Source of the DNA: CBDCWA01 sp965223255
GTDB lineage: Bacteria > Pseudomonadota > Alphaproteobacteria > Rhizobiales > Hyphomicrobiaceae
DNA length: 64,000 nt
Reading direction: 5' to 3'
Assembly (NCBI GenBank): GCA_965223255.1
Contig: CBDCWA010000002.1
Coordinates: forward strand, 124,001-188,000
The notes below the pieces were generated by a model. The model searched no databases and was not told the DNA's origin. It saw only the letters and a program-made list of their open reading frames with translations. A program made the position numbers and the translations under genes. Position 1 is the stretch's first letter. Every line of letters starts with the position of its first letter. This document shows, piece by piece, positions 1 to 9,528 of the stretch.

Positions 1-386
1 TATTTGGGATACGTGTCCGGTGTGAGACTATCAATATATGCCAAGAGGGCCAACGCTTCGCTGGGCTTCAAATCAAACGCCGGCATTTCGTCGTGGCCCG
101 CAATCTTGCCGGTGCGTTTGGCCTTCACAAGCATCGCGATGGGATAGCGCTTGTGCAGATCTCGAAACGCCGTGCTAACATTAATTCGCGTTGGGCTCTT
201 ATCGGTTCGCCCAATAGCATGGCACGCCGAACACTGCGCCTGAGCTATTGCCAAACCAAGCGTCAGTTGCTTCTTGTGCGCATCGGCCCATGCGCTGTCG
301 ACAGTCAGAGATGATATTAAATGCAATATCGCAATTAAGATAACCGCTCGTGGCAACAATGTGGCCGTATCCGCTTGATAGCCCAT
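1..386 (-). CDS. Class I cytochrome c, partial (C-terminus beyond left edge)
   Basis: Reading the minus strand from an ATG at 386 gives 128 codons that run off the left edge, so the C-terminus is missing. A hydrophobic stretch around residues 14-33 looks like a signal peptide, followed by one haem-binding motif CSACH at residues 52-56. A conserved HDEMPAF segment puts the likely axial methionine at residue 101. This is the layout of a small periplasmic mono-haem electron carrier. The same haem-plus-HxxMP arrangement recurs in the TPR-cytochrome at 35006. A TTG about 24 nt further in is an alternative start. The partner oxidase or dehydrogenase is not visible. Confidence 0.8.
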   Translation of the reverse strand, partial: MGYQADTATLLPRAVILIAILHLISSLTVDSAWADAHKKQLTLGLAIAQAQCSACHAIGRTDKSPTRINVSTAFRDLHKRYPIAMLVKAKRTGKIAGHDEMPAFDLKPSEALALLAYIDSLTPDTYPK

Positions 387-955
387 GTCGTGCACCTTGT
401 CTGAGGCGAAATGCAATAAACCCAAGTGTCGGAGGTCCTGACACACCGAATTGATATAACTAGGATGTTAGGTGCCCTCCACCACTGGATCAACCGCAAA
501 GCTCGAGTGCGACAACCACAAAACCTGTTATCTCGCAAGTCGCCGACGATAAGTCCCGGTTGCGGCCTTTGGGTGACTTCAGCCCGGTGTTTGATAATTT
601 CAGCAGTCTGGTCCCCAATCAGAACTCGCCGTCATCGAACTGTCTTTTTTGCCGTAAAACGAGAGCCTGTCAGCGCTACTTCTGCGTGCCACCGTTCCCT
701 GATCAGCCCAATCGGTTGCCCGACCGGTACAATGCGCTCTGGCTTGACCTGCATCAATGTGACAATGGCGGCATTCTCGAAGCCTAAGGCGCAAACGAAA
801 GATGCGGTCGCTTGCGACACTTGTTGATATGTTGCTAGCTTGTGATGGCGCAACTTGCCGAGGCCAACCTGCCTAAGTTGGCAGGGCAGGGAAACGAGCC
901 TCCCTGAGTGCCTTACGGTTAGTCCAAGCTTTGATACAGCAGTTGGGGTAGTATT
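387..955. other. Intergenic stretch, possible decayed gene on minus strand
   Basis: No intact gene is visible in this divergent gap. On the minus strand 853 to 632 reads through 73 codons, and after an in-frame TGA the same frame continues with protein-like sequence towards 540. That would fit a relic gene broken by a stop, but I do not recognise the family. Promoters for both flanking genes should lie here; I could not place them. Confidence 0.3.
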
Positions 956-2893
956 ATGTTTAAAGCACTTTTGATAAGCCTAACAATTGTGATTTCTGCC
1001 AGCGCCCCTGCAATTGCTCAGGACAAGTGGGAGCGGCTTGCGACGCAGAACATTGATCTCTCCAAGGGGCGCACAGTCATACGATTTTCCCCGCGGAAGG
1101 GGCCGTACAAATCCATCCGGCTAGTGCCGCGACGGGGAAGATTGGTTGCGTCGCGGATCGTCGTCAGCTTCCTTCGCGGAAAGAAGAAAATCGTCGCAAG
1201 GCGAGTAGTTCTCCGGCCCGGCAGGCGGCCGTTCGTCATAGGCTTTGCAAATAGCGGTCGACGCATCAGTCGTGTCGTCATTATCTACTCAAAACGTCCC
1301 GGCGCAAGACGTAAGACCATCATTGAAGTTTGGGGTGATCGGGTGCCTGCGCCTGGGCGCGCGCTGTCAACATCGCAGTTAAAAAAAGGTCGACAACTTC
1401 TCCAGAAAGGACAGCACCGACAGGCTCAATCTCAATTCTCGAAAGCTCTAAAGAAAGATCCCGCAAACAAGGCTGTTATCAAAAAGGCTATACAGAACGC
1501 CTACATAAAGAAATTCAAAACGCTCGTGAAAAAATCCAAGCGGGACGGAACGTATAACACGGCCTTGGGTTCAAAGTACTCCAAAACAATCAGGTACTCC
1601 CGCAAGAAGGGCGCAAACACGAAGACGATGGTCAAGAACCTATCGGAAGCTTACGTAGAGCGTGGGAGGTCATTGTTAAAAGCGGGCAAACCCAAAGAGG
1701 CGCGGAAATCCTTCAATATAGCGGTAGATCTCGACCCTTCGCAGCAAGCAGCAGTAAATAAATCTTATCGCCGAATGGGCCGCGGAAAAGCTAAGAATGG
1801 AGGCGGGCCAACCAGCAACGTCTGCAAGGCGAGAAACATCTGCACCCCCGTTCCTGTTTTCTTTGGCACGGAACGAAAGCGCCAAGAGTTAGCCACTAAG
1901 GTAACATTCACGGCCGACCGTGCGGGCAAACTACAGTTGGGCCGGGCTATAATTACCGTGCCCAAAGCGGCCGATCGCAAGCGTGGTGAGATACCCAGGC
2001 CGGGATTTTGGGATTGGATTTGGGGCGTTCCGGTTGGAGGGGATCCAGCACGGCATTTCACCATCGTGAAGAATGGCTTCCGGATCTTTTCATCCGCTGA
2101 AGATTTTATAGCCGAAGTTCGCGCGCATATGAAAGACGCCGGTGACTACAAAGAGCATGCCTTTGTTTTCGTGCATGGTTTCAATGTTAAGTTTGATGCG
2201 GCGTTGTATCGTACGGCGCAGATTGCCTATGATCTAGGATATGATGCGCAGGGCAGGCACATACCATTTGGGACCGCGTTTCTCTATAGTTGGCCGTCGG
2301 GCGGAAAGACTTTTGACTATGCCTACGACCTCGAAAGCGCACGCCTGACAATCGACCACTTCAAAGCATTTCTTGAGCTTGTGGCAACGCAATCGGGCGC
2401 CAAACAAATTCATCTGATCGCGCACAGCATGGGTAATGTTCCGTTGATGAACGCGCTGGCTGAATTTGCGGAAAACCCACCAAAGACCGATGCAAAAATA
2501 AACCAGGTTGTGCTTGCGGCTCCTGATATGGACGTAAAGGAATTCGAGAAACTGGCGCGGTCCATTACACCGTTTGCCAAGAGCGTGACGCTTTATGCGT
2601 CGTCTAGGGATGTCGCCATGAAAGCATCACGTAAAGTTCATCGTGACAAGCCAAGGGCTGGAGACGTAGGCGATACCGGCCCAATTATTGTCAACAAAGT
2701 CTACAGTATTGATATTTCTGCGCTTAGTACGGCAATTTTCTCAATTAGACATTCGGAATACGCCGAAAACAGAGAGCTTCTTAGTGACATGAACCGCTTG
2801 TTCGTAAAGCAGGAGCAACCACCTCACATACGTGACAACAATTTCCAGCGCAGATTTCGGGGCACTGGTGAATACTGGCGATATGCCCCTTAA
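956..2893 (+). CDS. Secreted alpha/beta hydrolase (DUF900 type) with TPR-like N-terminal region
   Basis: A 645-residue protein with a signal peptide at residues 1-21. Residues 25-130 form a very Arg/Lys-rich region of probable beta structure. Residues 135-260 hold TPR-like helical repeats (pattern A..LDP). Residues 295-600 form an alpha/beta hydrolase of the DUF900 type: VPVFFGTER entry strand, HGFN at 407-410 as oxyanion-hole segment, and AHSMGN with the predicted nucleophile Ser491. Later Asp (LAAPDMD) and His (IRHSEY) residues can complete a triad. Such proteins are periplasmic or surface esterase/lipase-like enzymes of unknown substrate. The basic N-terminus could bind anionic surface polymers; that is inference. 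It stands alone, 730 nt from the next gene. Confidence 0.8.
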   Translation: MFKALLISLTIVISASAPAIAQDKWERLATQNIDLSKGRTVIRFSPRKGPYKSIRLVPRRGRLVASRIVVSFLRGKKKIVARRVVLRPGRRPFVIGFANSGRRISRVVIIYSKRPGARRKTIIEVWGDRVPAPGRALSTSQLKKGRQLLQKGQHRQAQSQFSKALKKDPANKAVIKKAIQNAYIKKFKTLVKKSKRDGTYNTALGSKYSKTIRYSRKKGANTKTMVKNLSEAYVERGRSLLKAGKPKEARKSFNIAVDLDPSQQAAVNKSYRRMGRGKAKNGGGPTSNVCKARNICTPVPVFFGTERKRQELATKVTFTADRAGKLQLGRAIITVPKAADRKRGEIPRPGFWDWIWGVPVGGDPARHFTIVKNGFRIFSSAEDFIAEVRAHMKDAGDYKEHAFVFVHGFNVKFDAALYRTAQIAYDLGYDAQGRHIPFGTAFLYSWPSGGKTFDYAYDLESARLTIDHFKAFLELVATQSGAKQIHLIAHSMGNVPLMNALAEFAENPPKTDAKINQVVLAAPDMDVKEFEKLARSITPFAKSVTLYASSRDVAMKASRKVHRDKPRAGDVGDTGPIIVNKVYSIDISALSTAIFSIRHSEYAENRELLSDMNRLFVKQEQPPHIRDNNFQRRFRGTGEYWRYAP

Positions 2894-3623
2894 AATCAAT
2901 ACCACTAACAAGCTAGGCTGGAGCCTGATGCCCCGGCAGAGGGGTGGCAATCCCCCTGCCGCAAGATTGCCGAACTTTCTGGTCGCCTCGGCGCAATAAC
3001 AGTGCGCTTCGATGACAATGGGAGGCTAACCACCTCTATGGTATCTGTACTTTTTGGTTGCAAGGTTTGGTATCGTTTGCGCGTGACCGATGCAACTTGC
3101 ACACTCTAACCAAGACACTTTGAATTGGCAGCTTGTGACCCGTCAGTGATTTCGTCCATGCTGGCAACTTGTTGGTTTGGGCCGCGAGAAGATACGAACT
3201 AATAGGCGGGTGATTTCTCGAGAGCATGCCGCCTGTGAATTTTTTGGCTTGTTACGGACACAGCCTCACTCCCGTAACCAAACAGCGTTTGCACCGCCTC
3301 GTGGCCTCTCATTAGCGGTCCAGATTATGTCGTTCGGCCGCCCCTTTGGATTAACCCAACCAGCCGGCACGAGTCTGGTCAGAGGGGCATTCAGCTGTCA
3401 GCTCCGAGTGCCGGGCTTGGAGGCTCTCGGTATTGAGAAACAAGACCATGACTTTTGCCGATACGCCCCGGTCCACGCTAAGGGGCCAAGTCAAGTAAAA
3501 TGGCTAGCGCCGACAAGAGCCAACGAAGAGCAGGATCTCGATTCTACAATTGCTCACCCTATATTGGGGAAGCAGTCATGCTCTGCAGGCATGCACCTAA
3601 GCGGAAAATTGAGGAGATCTTAT
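2894..3623. other. Intergenic stretch without recognisable gene
   Basis: The reading frame of the downstream dehydrogenase stays open back to 3177, but the peptide there has no family resemblance and no ribosome-binding site, so I treat it as non-coding. No repeat, RNA gene or clear hairpin was seen. Confidence 0.5.
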
Positions 3624-4406
3624 ATGTCGCTCGCTGGAAAAACAGCCATTGTTACCGGATCGACTTCCGGAATAGGCCTCGGGATTGCTAGAGGTCTCGC
3701 GGCCGCTGGTGCAAATGTTGTCATAAATGGGCTCGGTGATCCCGAAGAAATTGAAGCAAAGCGCGCAGAGTTAGCGCAGCTCGGTCCAACCGTCATCTTT
3801 GATAGTGCCGATATGTCGAGACCAGAAGACATTTGTACCATGGTGCATGCTGTTGAAGAACGTTTCGGCACACTCGACATTATCGTAAATAATGCTGGCA
3901 TCCAGACGGTTGAGCGCGTTGAGGACTTTCCGCCAGAGCAGTGGGATCGAATAATCTCAATAAATATGTCTTCAGCCTTTCACACCGTTCGCTCCGCAAT
4001 CCCCGGTATGAAATCGCGCGGTTGGGGGAGAATTATTAATATCGCATCGGCGCATGGCTTGGTGGCCTCCCCGTATAAATCGGCCTATGTGACGTCGAAG
4101 CATGGCATTATTGGCTTCACCAAGACTGTTGCTTTGGAAACCGCTGAGCACGGAATAACTGTCAACGCGATTTGTCCCGGCTATGTGCTGACGCCGCTTG
4201 TGGAACGACAGATTCCCGAGACTGCAAAAGCCAGAGGGTTAACCGAGGAGGAAGTTAAGCGTGACATTCTCTTGGCCGCGCAATGGACGAAGAAGTTTGT
4301 TACCGTTGAGCAACTGGCTGGAACTGCGCTTTTTTTATGCTCGGACGTTGCCGAGAACATTACCGGTGTCGCTTTGCCGGTGGATGGTGGATGGACTGCT
4401 GCTTAG
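3624..4406 (+). CDS. bdhA: 3-hydroxybutyrate dehydrogenase (SDR family)
   Basis: A 260-residue classical short-chain dehydrogenase, the usual length for D-3-hydroxybutyrate dehydrogenase, which interconverts 3-hydroxybutyrate and acetoacetate with NAD in polyhydroxybutyrate/ketone-body turnover. It has the nucleotide-binding TGSTSGIG at 11-18, NNAG in mid-protein, catalytic Ser142, and Y155-V-T-S-K159. The C-terminal VDGGWTA is typical of the family. The start at 3624 is supported by GAGGAG seven bases upstream, against the longer open frame from 3177. A patatin-like lipase follows after 39 nt on the same strand. This pairing is common in alphaproteobacteria and fits PHB or lipid turnover. 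Confidence 0.9.
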   Translation: MSLAGKTAIVTGSTSGIGLGIARGLAAAGANVVINGLGDPEEIEAKRAELAQLGPTVIFDSADMSRPEDICTMVHAVEERFGTLDIIVNNAGIQTVERVEDFPPEQWDRIISINMSSAFHTVRSAIPGMKSRGWGRIINIASAHGLVASPYKSAYVTSKHGIIGFTKTVALETAEHGITVNAICPGYVLTPLVERQIPETAKARGLTEEEVKRDILLAAQWTKKFVTVEQLAGTALFLCSDVAENITGVALPVDGGWTAA

Positions 4407-4445
4407 CTCCAAAAATGTCCCTATAGGGCTTCACGAGGACTAGTG

Positions 4446-5510
4446 ATGGCAAAAAATCAAGGGCGCACGGCACGGCATGTTAAATCCGTGAACCTGGCAT
4501 TGCAGGGCGGCGGCGCTCACGGTGCCTTTACCTGGGGTGTTTTGGACAAATTTTTCGAAGATGGAAGAATCTGGATAGAGTCGATCTCGGGAACAAGTGC
4601 CGGTGCCATGAACGCAGTAGTCGCCTCGCAGGGAATGTACGATCAAGGTGGAGAAGGGGCACGGGCAGAGCTTGAACGCTTCTGGCGTGCGGTCTCAGCA
4701 GCAGGCCAAGCGAGCCCAATTCGGCGAAGCCCAACTGACATGCTCTTGGGCAACTGGTCGCTCGATTACTCTCCAGCTTATATTGCTTTAGATCTCGTAT
4801 CGCGGTTGGCCTCGCCTTATGACATAAATCCGCTTGGTCTAAATCCTCTGCGCGAGGTTGTCCAAGACATAATCGATTTCGAAAAGGTTCGGGACTGCGA
4901 GGATATGCCAATCTTTATCTCTGCAACGAATGTAGAGACCGGAAAAGTTCGCGTCTTCACGCGCGAAGAAATCTCTCTGGACGTGGTCATGGCTTCAGCA
5001 TGCCTGCCATTTCTGTTCCATGCGGTCCAGATTGATAATGTGCCTTATTGGGATGGTGGCTATATGGGAAACCCTGTCCTCTTTCCCTTCATGGAGTCGA
5101 GTCCATGTGATGACATTGTTATTGTTCAAATCAATCCCGTCAGCCGGCCTGGCACGCCCACTTCCGCACGCGATATTCTGAATCGCGCCAACGAGATAAC
5201 CTTCAATAGTTCCCTCCTCAAAGAACTCAGATTAATCGACTTCGTGGATCGCCTAATTGACGAGGGGAAGCTGTCGCAATCCGAGTTCAGGAGAATGAAT
5301 GTTCATATAATAGAAGCAAGTGATGAAATCAGCCGGTTAGGAGCCTCATCAAAACTCAATTCGGAATGGGAGTTTTTGGTTCACCTCCACGATATTGGTC
5401 GAGATGCTGCGAACGATTGGATTGCGCGAAATTTCGACGACATCGGTGAACGGTCAACGGTCGACCTTCGAGAAATGTTTGATGGGATTGACGCGCCACG
5501 CAAGTGCTAA
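4446..5510 (+). CDS. Patatin-like phospholipase/lipid hydrolase
   Basis: A 354-residue cytoplasmic patatin-family serine hydrolase. It shows the oxyanion-hole GGGAHGAF near residues 20-27, nucleophile Ser51 in GTSAG, and the dyad aspartate Asp203 in DGGYMGNP, so all catalytic parts are present. There is no signal peptide. The ATG at 4446 lies seven bases after GAGG; a GTG directly before it at 4443 is the other option. It lies 39 nt after bdhA on the same strand and is probably co-transcribed. A role in PHB-granule or membrane lipid turnover is inferred from that neighbour; the substrate is not known. Confidence 0.85.
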   Translation: MAKNQGRTARHVKSVNLALQGGGAHGAFTWGVLDKFFEDGRIWIESISGTSAGAMNAVVASQGMYDQGGEGARAELERFWRAVSAAGQASPIRRSPTDMLLGNWSLDYSPAYIALDLVSRLASPYDINPLGLNPLREVVQDIIDFEKVRDCEDMPIFISATNVETGKVRVFTREEISLDVVMASACLPFLFHAVQIDNVPYWDGGYMGNPVLFPFMESSPCDDIVIVQINPVSRPGTPTSARDILNRANEITFNSSLLKELRLIDFVDRLIDEGKLSQSEFRRMNVHIIEASDEISRLGASSKLNSEWEFLVHLHDIGRDAANDWIARNFDDIGERSTVDLREMFDGIDAPRKC

Positions 5511-5512
5511 GT

Positions 5513-5549
5513 GCAGAAGTGTGCCCCCCCCAGCAGAAGTATGCCCCCC
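5513..5549. repeat. Short tandem near-repeat, 20-nt period
   Basis: GCAGAAGTGTGCCCCCC (5513-5529) is followed by GCAGAAGTATGCCCCCC (5533-5549), differing at one base, just after the patatin stop. It could be the end of a lost insertion sequence, since several IS families carry repeated C-rich ends, but no transposase remains nearby. Confidence 0.4.
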
Positions 5550-5630
5550 AACAGACTATCAGACGAGATTGAGACATCCCATTTCTGAACAGGCTGCCCG
5601 CCAATTTCTTCTACAACACGGCAGTCCTTG

Positions 5631-6752
5631 TCACGTAGATGCGATCGACCGGCGAAAGATGCTCAGGCTTGCTCCGAAGAATATCGTTCCCAGACCAATC
5701 ATTGCCAGAAGCTGTGGCCAGACTGTCTCAAGTCCTGCGCCGCGAAAAACGATCGCCTGGCTGAATGCCATGAACTGACGAGATGGCAGTAGTTGCGTGA
5801 TCGGTTGCAGCCATTCGGGTTGACTTTCAATCGGAGTTACGCCGCCCGACAGCATGATCATTGGCATGATTACCAGCAACATCAATAATGCAAACTGCGC
5901 CATGGTTCGCGTCAGGGTTCCCAAGAACATGCCAATTGCAGCGGCAGAAAATAGATAAACGAATGCACCAAAAACGAGGAGCACACGGGAACCAGCGATG
6001 GGTGTGCCGATGCCCATCTCAACGACAAAGGCCAGTGACAGGCAGAATGCCAGAAGGATCACCAAGCCATTTGCCAATACCTTGGCAGTGGCGATCTCGA
6101 AGGCGCTTAGCGGCATAACGAGGAGGTGTTCGATCGTACCATGTTCGCGCTCGCGCAAGAGGGCCGCTCCAGTCAACGCAATTGTGAGTATAGATAGCTG
6201 ATCCAGTAGCGCGACAACAGATTCGAACCAGGGCTGCACGCCATTTGGATTAAACGCGCGCCGCAGTACCAGTTCCACCGAAGCGGTAGGCGATCCATCG
6301 GAGCGCATGGCAAACTCAGCAACCTTCTGCATCAGAATTTGTTGGATGTAGCCCGCTCCCGTGGCCGCTTGGACGACGGCTGTCGCATCCACGCTCAAGT
6401 GAAGCTCGGGTTTCAAACCGCGTCTCACATGCGACTCAAAATTAGGTGGTACGACGACGACGAAAGTATAGCGGTTCTGATCAATGGCGCGATCGAGTTC
6501 TTTTGCATTGATAAGCTCAGGCTTGTTGAAATAGGGGGGCGTCAATGCTGCTCTCAGGGACCGTGACAGCGCCGAGCGGTCTTCATCAATAAATGCAACA
6601 GACGCATTGTTAACGGCTTCTGTATGTCCTGTCGCTCTTAGGATCAGGCCAGGGCCGAATGCCCAAATGATCAAGAGAACCATTACAATGTCACGAGAAA
6701 GGCTGCGAACCTCTTTGGTTCCGAGCCAGAAGATGTTCAAAGCAGTGCGCAT
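5631..6752 (-). CDS. ABC-2 type permease (YhhJ-like)
   Basis: A 373-residue ABC-2 membrane subunit. It has one N-terminal membrane segment (residues 20-40), a periplasmic loop of about 130 residues, then five hydrophobic segments with the LLREREHGTIEHLLVMPLS motif typical of the family before the C-terminal membrane block. It is the last gene of a three-gene minus-strand set, four nucleotides after the RbbA-like gene. By analogy with the E. coli yhiI-rbbA-yhhJ arrangement it pairs with the permease half of the RbbA-like protein in an exporter. The substrate is unknown; drugs, small molecules and envelope components are all plausible. Confidence 0.85.
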   Translation of the reverse strand: MRTALNIFWLGTKEVRSLSRDIVMVLLIIWAFGPGLILRATGHTEAVNNASVAFIDEDRSALSRSLRAALTPPYFNKPELINAKELDRAIDQNRYTFVVVVPPNFESHVRRGLKPELHLSVDATAVVQAATGAGYIQQILMQKVAEFAMRSDGSPTASVELVLRRAFNPNGVQPWFESVVALLDQLSILTIALTGAALLREREHGTIEHLLVMPLSAFEIATAKVLANGLVILLAFCLSLAFVVEMGIGTPIAGSRVLLVFGAFVYLFSAAAIGMFLGTLTRTMAQFALLMLLVIMPMIMLSGGVTPIESQPEWLQPITQLLPSRQFMAFSQAIVFRGAGLETVWPQLLAMIGLGTIFFGASLSIFRRSIAST

Positions 6753-6756
6753 CGCG

Positions 6757-9522
6757 TTACCGTTCCTGCTTTCTGAGGAAGAATGTGGCTATTGTGATGA
6801 AGACAGGAATGAAGGCGAGAAGTGCCACGATATCCATTGCGACGTCCGCCAGTCCCAGGCCCTTTGTGAAAGTGCCGACGCTCAAGTGCATGTAGTAGGT
6901 TGCCGGCCACAGCGTCCCAATCACCCTGGCACCACCTTCTAGTGATGAAACCGGTTGCAAAAAGCCTGAGAAAATAAACGTCGGCATTATTGACAATATT
7001 GCGGTCGCGAACACGGCGGCAACCTGGCTTGAGGTAAATGTGGCGATCAGCAATCCGTATCCGGTTGTGGCTGCCGCATAGACCAGCGCTCCCAGCGTCA
7101 ATGCGAAAAGACTGCCTTTGAGCGGTACTGCGAATATATGAACCACGACAATCGCCATAATCGCGAAGTTCGCCATAGTGATCGCGATGTAAGGAAGCTG
7201 CTTGCCGACCAGAAACTCCAACTTATAGCTGGGCGTAACATAGAGATTGGTGATTGTTCCGATTTCTTTCTCGCGGACCACGCTAACTGCCATCAGGATG
7301 GCAGGAAACAAGAGGAGCAACATTCCCGGTACCGCCGGCCCGATTGCAAAAATGCTCTTGAAGGTCGGGTTATAAAGGTACCGAACGATAAGCTCGGTCG
7401 GTAGGGGCGGTTCAATCTTACCGCCCAGTTCATCGCCGAGGCGCTTTTTAAAGCTTGAGTGGACGCCATCGACGTATCCTTCGATCGTCGAGGCCCGCAT
7501 AGTATTTGCGCCGTCAATCCACGCCGATACCTGAGGTGCCATGCCCTGCCTCAGTTCTCGTCCAAAATTGGGTGGTATCTCTATCGCAACAGTGATGTCG
7601 TTGGATTGAAGACGCGCCTCAAGCTCCTTGCTGGTGCTGAGTGCATCGCGTTCCAGAAAGTAGCGCGATCCCCTGAACTCCGCGATATAGGCCCTGCTAG
7701 CAGGCGTGCGGTCCTGGTCCAGCACCGCAAAGGTTACCTTTTCTACATCCGTCGTAATGCCGTAGCTGAAAATGAAGAGAAGAATCGTACTGCCGATAAA
7801 TGCGAAGCCAAGCCTGACCGGATCGCGCATAATCTCCTTCAATTCCCGCATGGCGTAGGCCCACAGGCGCATCAGACTGAGCCCCTGTGGTTTTATCGAA
7901 GCGTGCTCCATTTGATAGCTGGTTAGATCGTCGCCATGATCAATTCTCTCTTCCTGGGACGGGGCTTCCACATCCGTTCCGCTTTGCATAGCTTCAAGCA
8001 TGTAGGCGATAAAAGCAGCTTCGAGGGTGTCCTCACCCTTTGCCGCGACGAGATCGACCGGCTTGCCTACAGCAAGCACCTTGCCGTCATGCATGAGAGA
8101 AATGCGATCACATCTAAGTGCCTCGTTCATGAAATGCGTCGAAACGAAAATTGTAACGTTGTCGTTGCGCGACAAATCGATCAGGATCTTCCAGAACGCG
8201 TCGCGCGCGAGTGGGTCAACACCGGACGTCGGCTCGTCTAGAATCAGCATCTCCGGTTCATGCAGAATTGCGACGGCAAGGGACAGGCGCTGGCGGACAC
8301 CGAGAGGCAGTCCGGCCGCCAGTTCATTGAGGCAATGGTGCAAGCCAAAACGGCGCGACAATTCTAGTATTCTCGATTCTGCTTTGCCGCGCTCCAGATG
8401 GAATAGCCGTGCATGCAGGTCGAGGTTCTGCCGCACCGTAAGTTCGCCATAAAGCGAGAAAGACTGCGACATGTATCCGACCCGCCGGCGCATGGCGATG
8501 CTGCCGGCGTCCACGGCTTCACCGAACAAGGAGGCCTCTCCGGCAGAGGGTGGTAGAAGACCAGTGAGCATCTTCATCGTGGTGGTCTTGCCGCAACCGT
8601 TTGAGCCAAGAAAACCGAAGATCTCACCGCGAGAGATAGTGAAGTCGACGTTGTCGACTGCCGTAAACGTACCGAAGCGGCGAGTCAGTCCCCTTGCGGC
8701 AATTGCAGGCTCGCCGTCAGTGATTGAGCGAGGCGGGATGACGAACTCGCCGCGGGCTGTGTCTCTATTGCCAGGCAACAAAGATACGTAGGCCTGCTCG
8801 AGATCGACGGTGCCGCTACGGGCCATCAAGTCTTCAGGCGTACCGGTCCCGATAATCCGGCCGGCATCCATTGCAACCAGCCAGTCCAAATCTTTTGCTT
8901 CGTCCATGTAGGCCGTCGAGACGAGAAGTGTCATGTTCGGGCGTTCGGACTTAATCGACGCAATCAGATCCCAGAATTGCTGGCGGGATAGCGGGTCAAC
9001 GCCGGTCGTCGGCTCGTCCAGGATCATGAAGTCGGGATCATGGATAAGCGCGCAGCAGAGCCCGAGCTTCTGCTTCATGCCGCCGGAGAGCTTCCCCGCC
9101 GGCCTGCTGAGAAAGGGCTTCAGCCCTGTCGCTCGGGTCAGACTGTCGATTTTCTTTTTGCGTTCATTGTCCGCAAGGCCAAATAACTGGCCAAAGAACG
9201 AAAGATTTTCAGAGATGCTCAATTCAGCATAAAGGTTCCGGCCCAGACCCTGCGGCATGTATGCGATCCGTGGCGCGATCCGCACTCTAGCCTGACGATC
9301 GCTGAGGCTGCTACCAAGGACATTAACCGTACCCGACTGGATTTTTCTGGCGCCTGCCAGCAGACCCATAATTGTTGATTTGCCGACCCCGTCAGGCCCA
9401 ATTAGACCGAGTTTCCTGCCAGCGGGGAGTTCTAAGGTGACGTTGTCGAGTGCTGTGACATTGCGATAGCGGTGCGAGACACCCTCAACGCAGGCTGCAA
9501 TATCGAGGCGTTGGCTGATCAT
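6757..9522 (-). CDS. RbbA-like ABC protein: two ATPase domains fused to ABC-2 permease
   Basis: A 921-residue fusion. The first ATPase domain (residues 10-240) has Walker A GPDGVGKST, signature LSGGMKQ and Walker B FMILDEPTTG. The second (270-510) has Walker A GSNGCGKTT, Walker B MLILDEPTSG and a degenerate signature LPLGVRQ. After a charged linker, residues 550-921 form an ABC-2 permease with a large periplasmic loop and six membrane segments, including REKEIGTITNLYVTP. This matches RbbA, described in E. coli as a ribosome-associated ATPase, but the HlyD and permease neighbours argue for export. Start sites and spacing (6 nt and 4 nt) indicate one operon. Confidence 0.88.
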   Translation of the reverse strand: MISQRLDIAACVEGVSHRYRNVTALDNVTLELPAGRKLGLIGPDGVGKSTIMGLLAGARKIQSGTVNVLGSSLSDRQARVRIAPRIAYMPQGLGRNLYAELSISENLSFFGQLFGLADNERKKKIDSLTRATGLKPFLSRPAGKLSGGMKQKLGLCCALIHDPDFMILDEPTTGVDPLSRQQFWDLIASIKSERPNMTLLVSTAYMDEAKDLDWLVAMDAGRIIGTGTPEDLMARSGTVDLEQAYVSLLPGNRDTARGEFVIPPRSITDGEPAIAARGLTRRFGTFTAVDNVDFTISRGEIFGFLGSNGCGKTTTMKMLTGLLPPSAGEASLFGEAVDAGSIAMRRRVGYMSQSFSLYGELTVRQNLDLHARLFHLERGKAESRILELSRRFGLHHCLNELAAGLPLGVRQRLSLAVAILHEPEMLILDEPTSGVDPLARDAFWKILIDLSRNDNVTIFVSTHFMNEALRCDRISLMHDGKVLAVGKPVDLVAAKGEDTLEAAFIAYMLEAMQSGTDVEAPSQEERIDHGDDLTSYQMEHASIKPQGLSLMRLWAYAMRELKEIMRDPVRLGFAFIGSTILLFIFSYGITTDVEKVTFAVLDQDRTPASRAYIAEFRGSRYFLERDALSTSKELEARLQSNDITVAIEIPPNFGRELRQGMAPQVSAWIDGANTMRASTIEGYVDGVHSSFKKRLGDELGGKIEPPLPTELIVRYLYNPTFKSIFAIGPAVPGMLLLLFPAILMAVSVVREKEIGTITNLYVTPSYKLEFLVGKQLPYIAITMANFAIMAIVVVHIFAVPLKGSLFALTLGALVYAAATTGYGLLIATFTSSQVAAVFATAILSIMPTFIFSGFLQPVSSLEGGARVIGTLWPATYYMHLSVGTFTKGLGLADVAMDIVALLAFIPVFITIATFFLRKQER

Positions 9523-9528
9523 GCCGCC

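Noticed and set aside
426..827. Plus-strand open frame of 133 codons
   Set aside because: Composition is unlike a protein, with no family resemblance or ribosome-binding site; it overlaps other frames that look no better.
632..853. Minus-strand 73-codon frame that continues after a stop
   Set aside because: It may be a relic, but I could not name a family, so it is only mentioned in the gap note.
3177..3623. N-terminal extension of the 3-hydroxybutyrate dehydrogenase
   Set aside because: The extra 149 residues resemble no known domain, and the ATG at 3624 has an ideal ribosome-binding site and matches family length.
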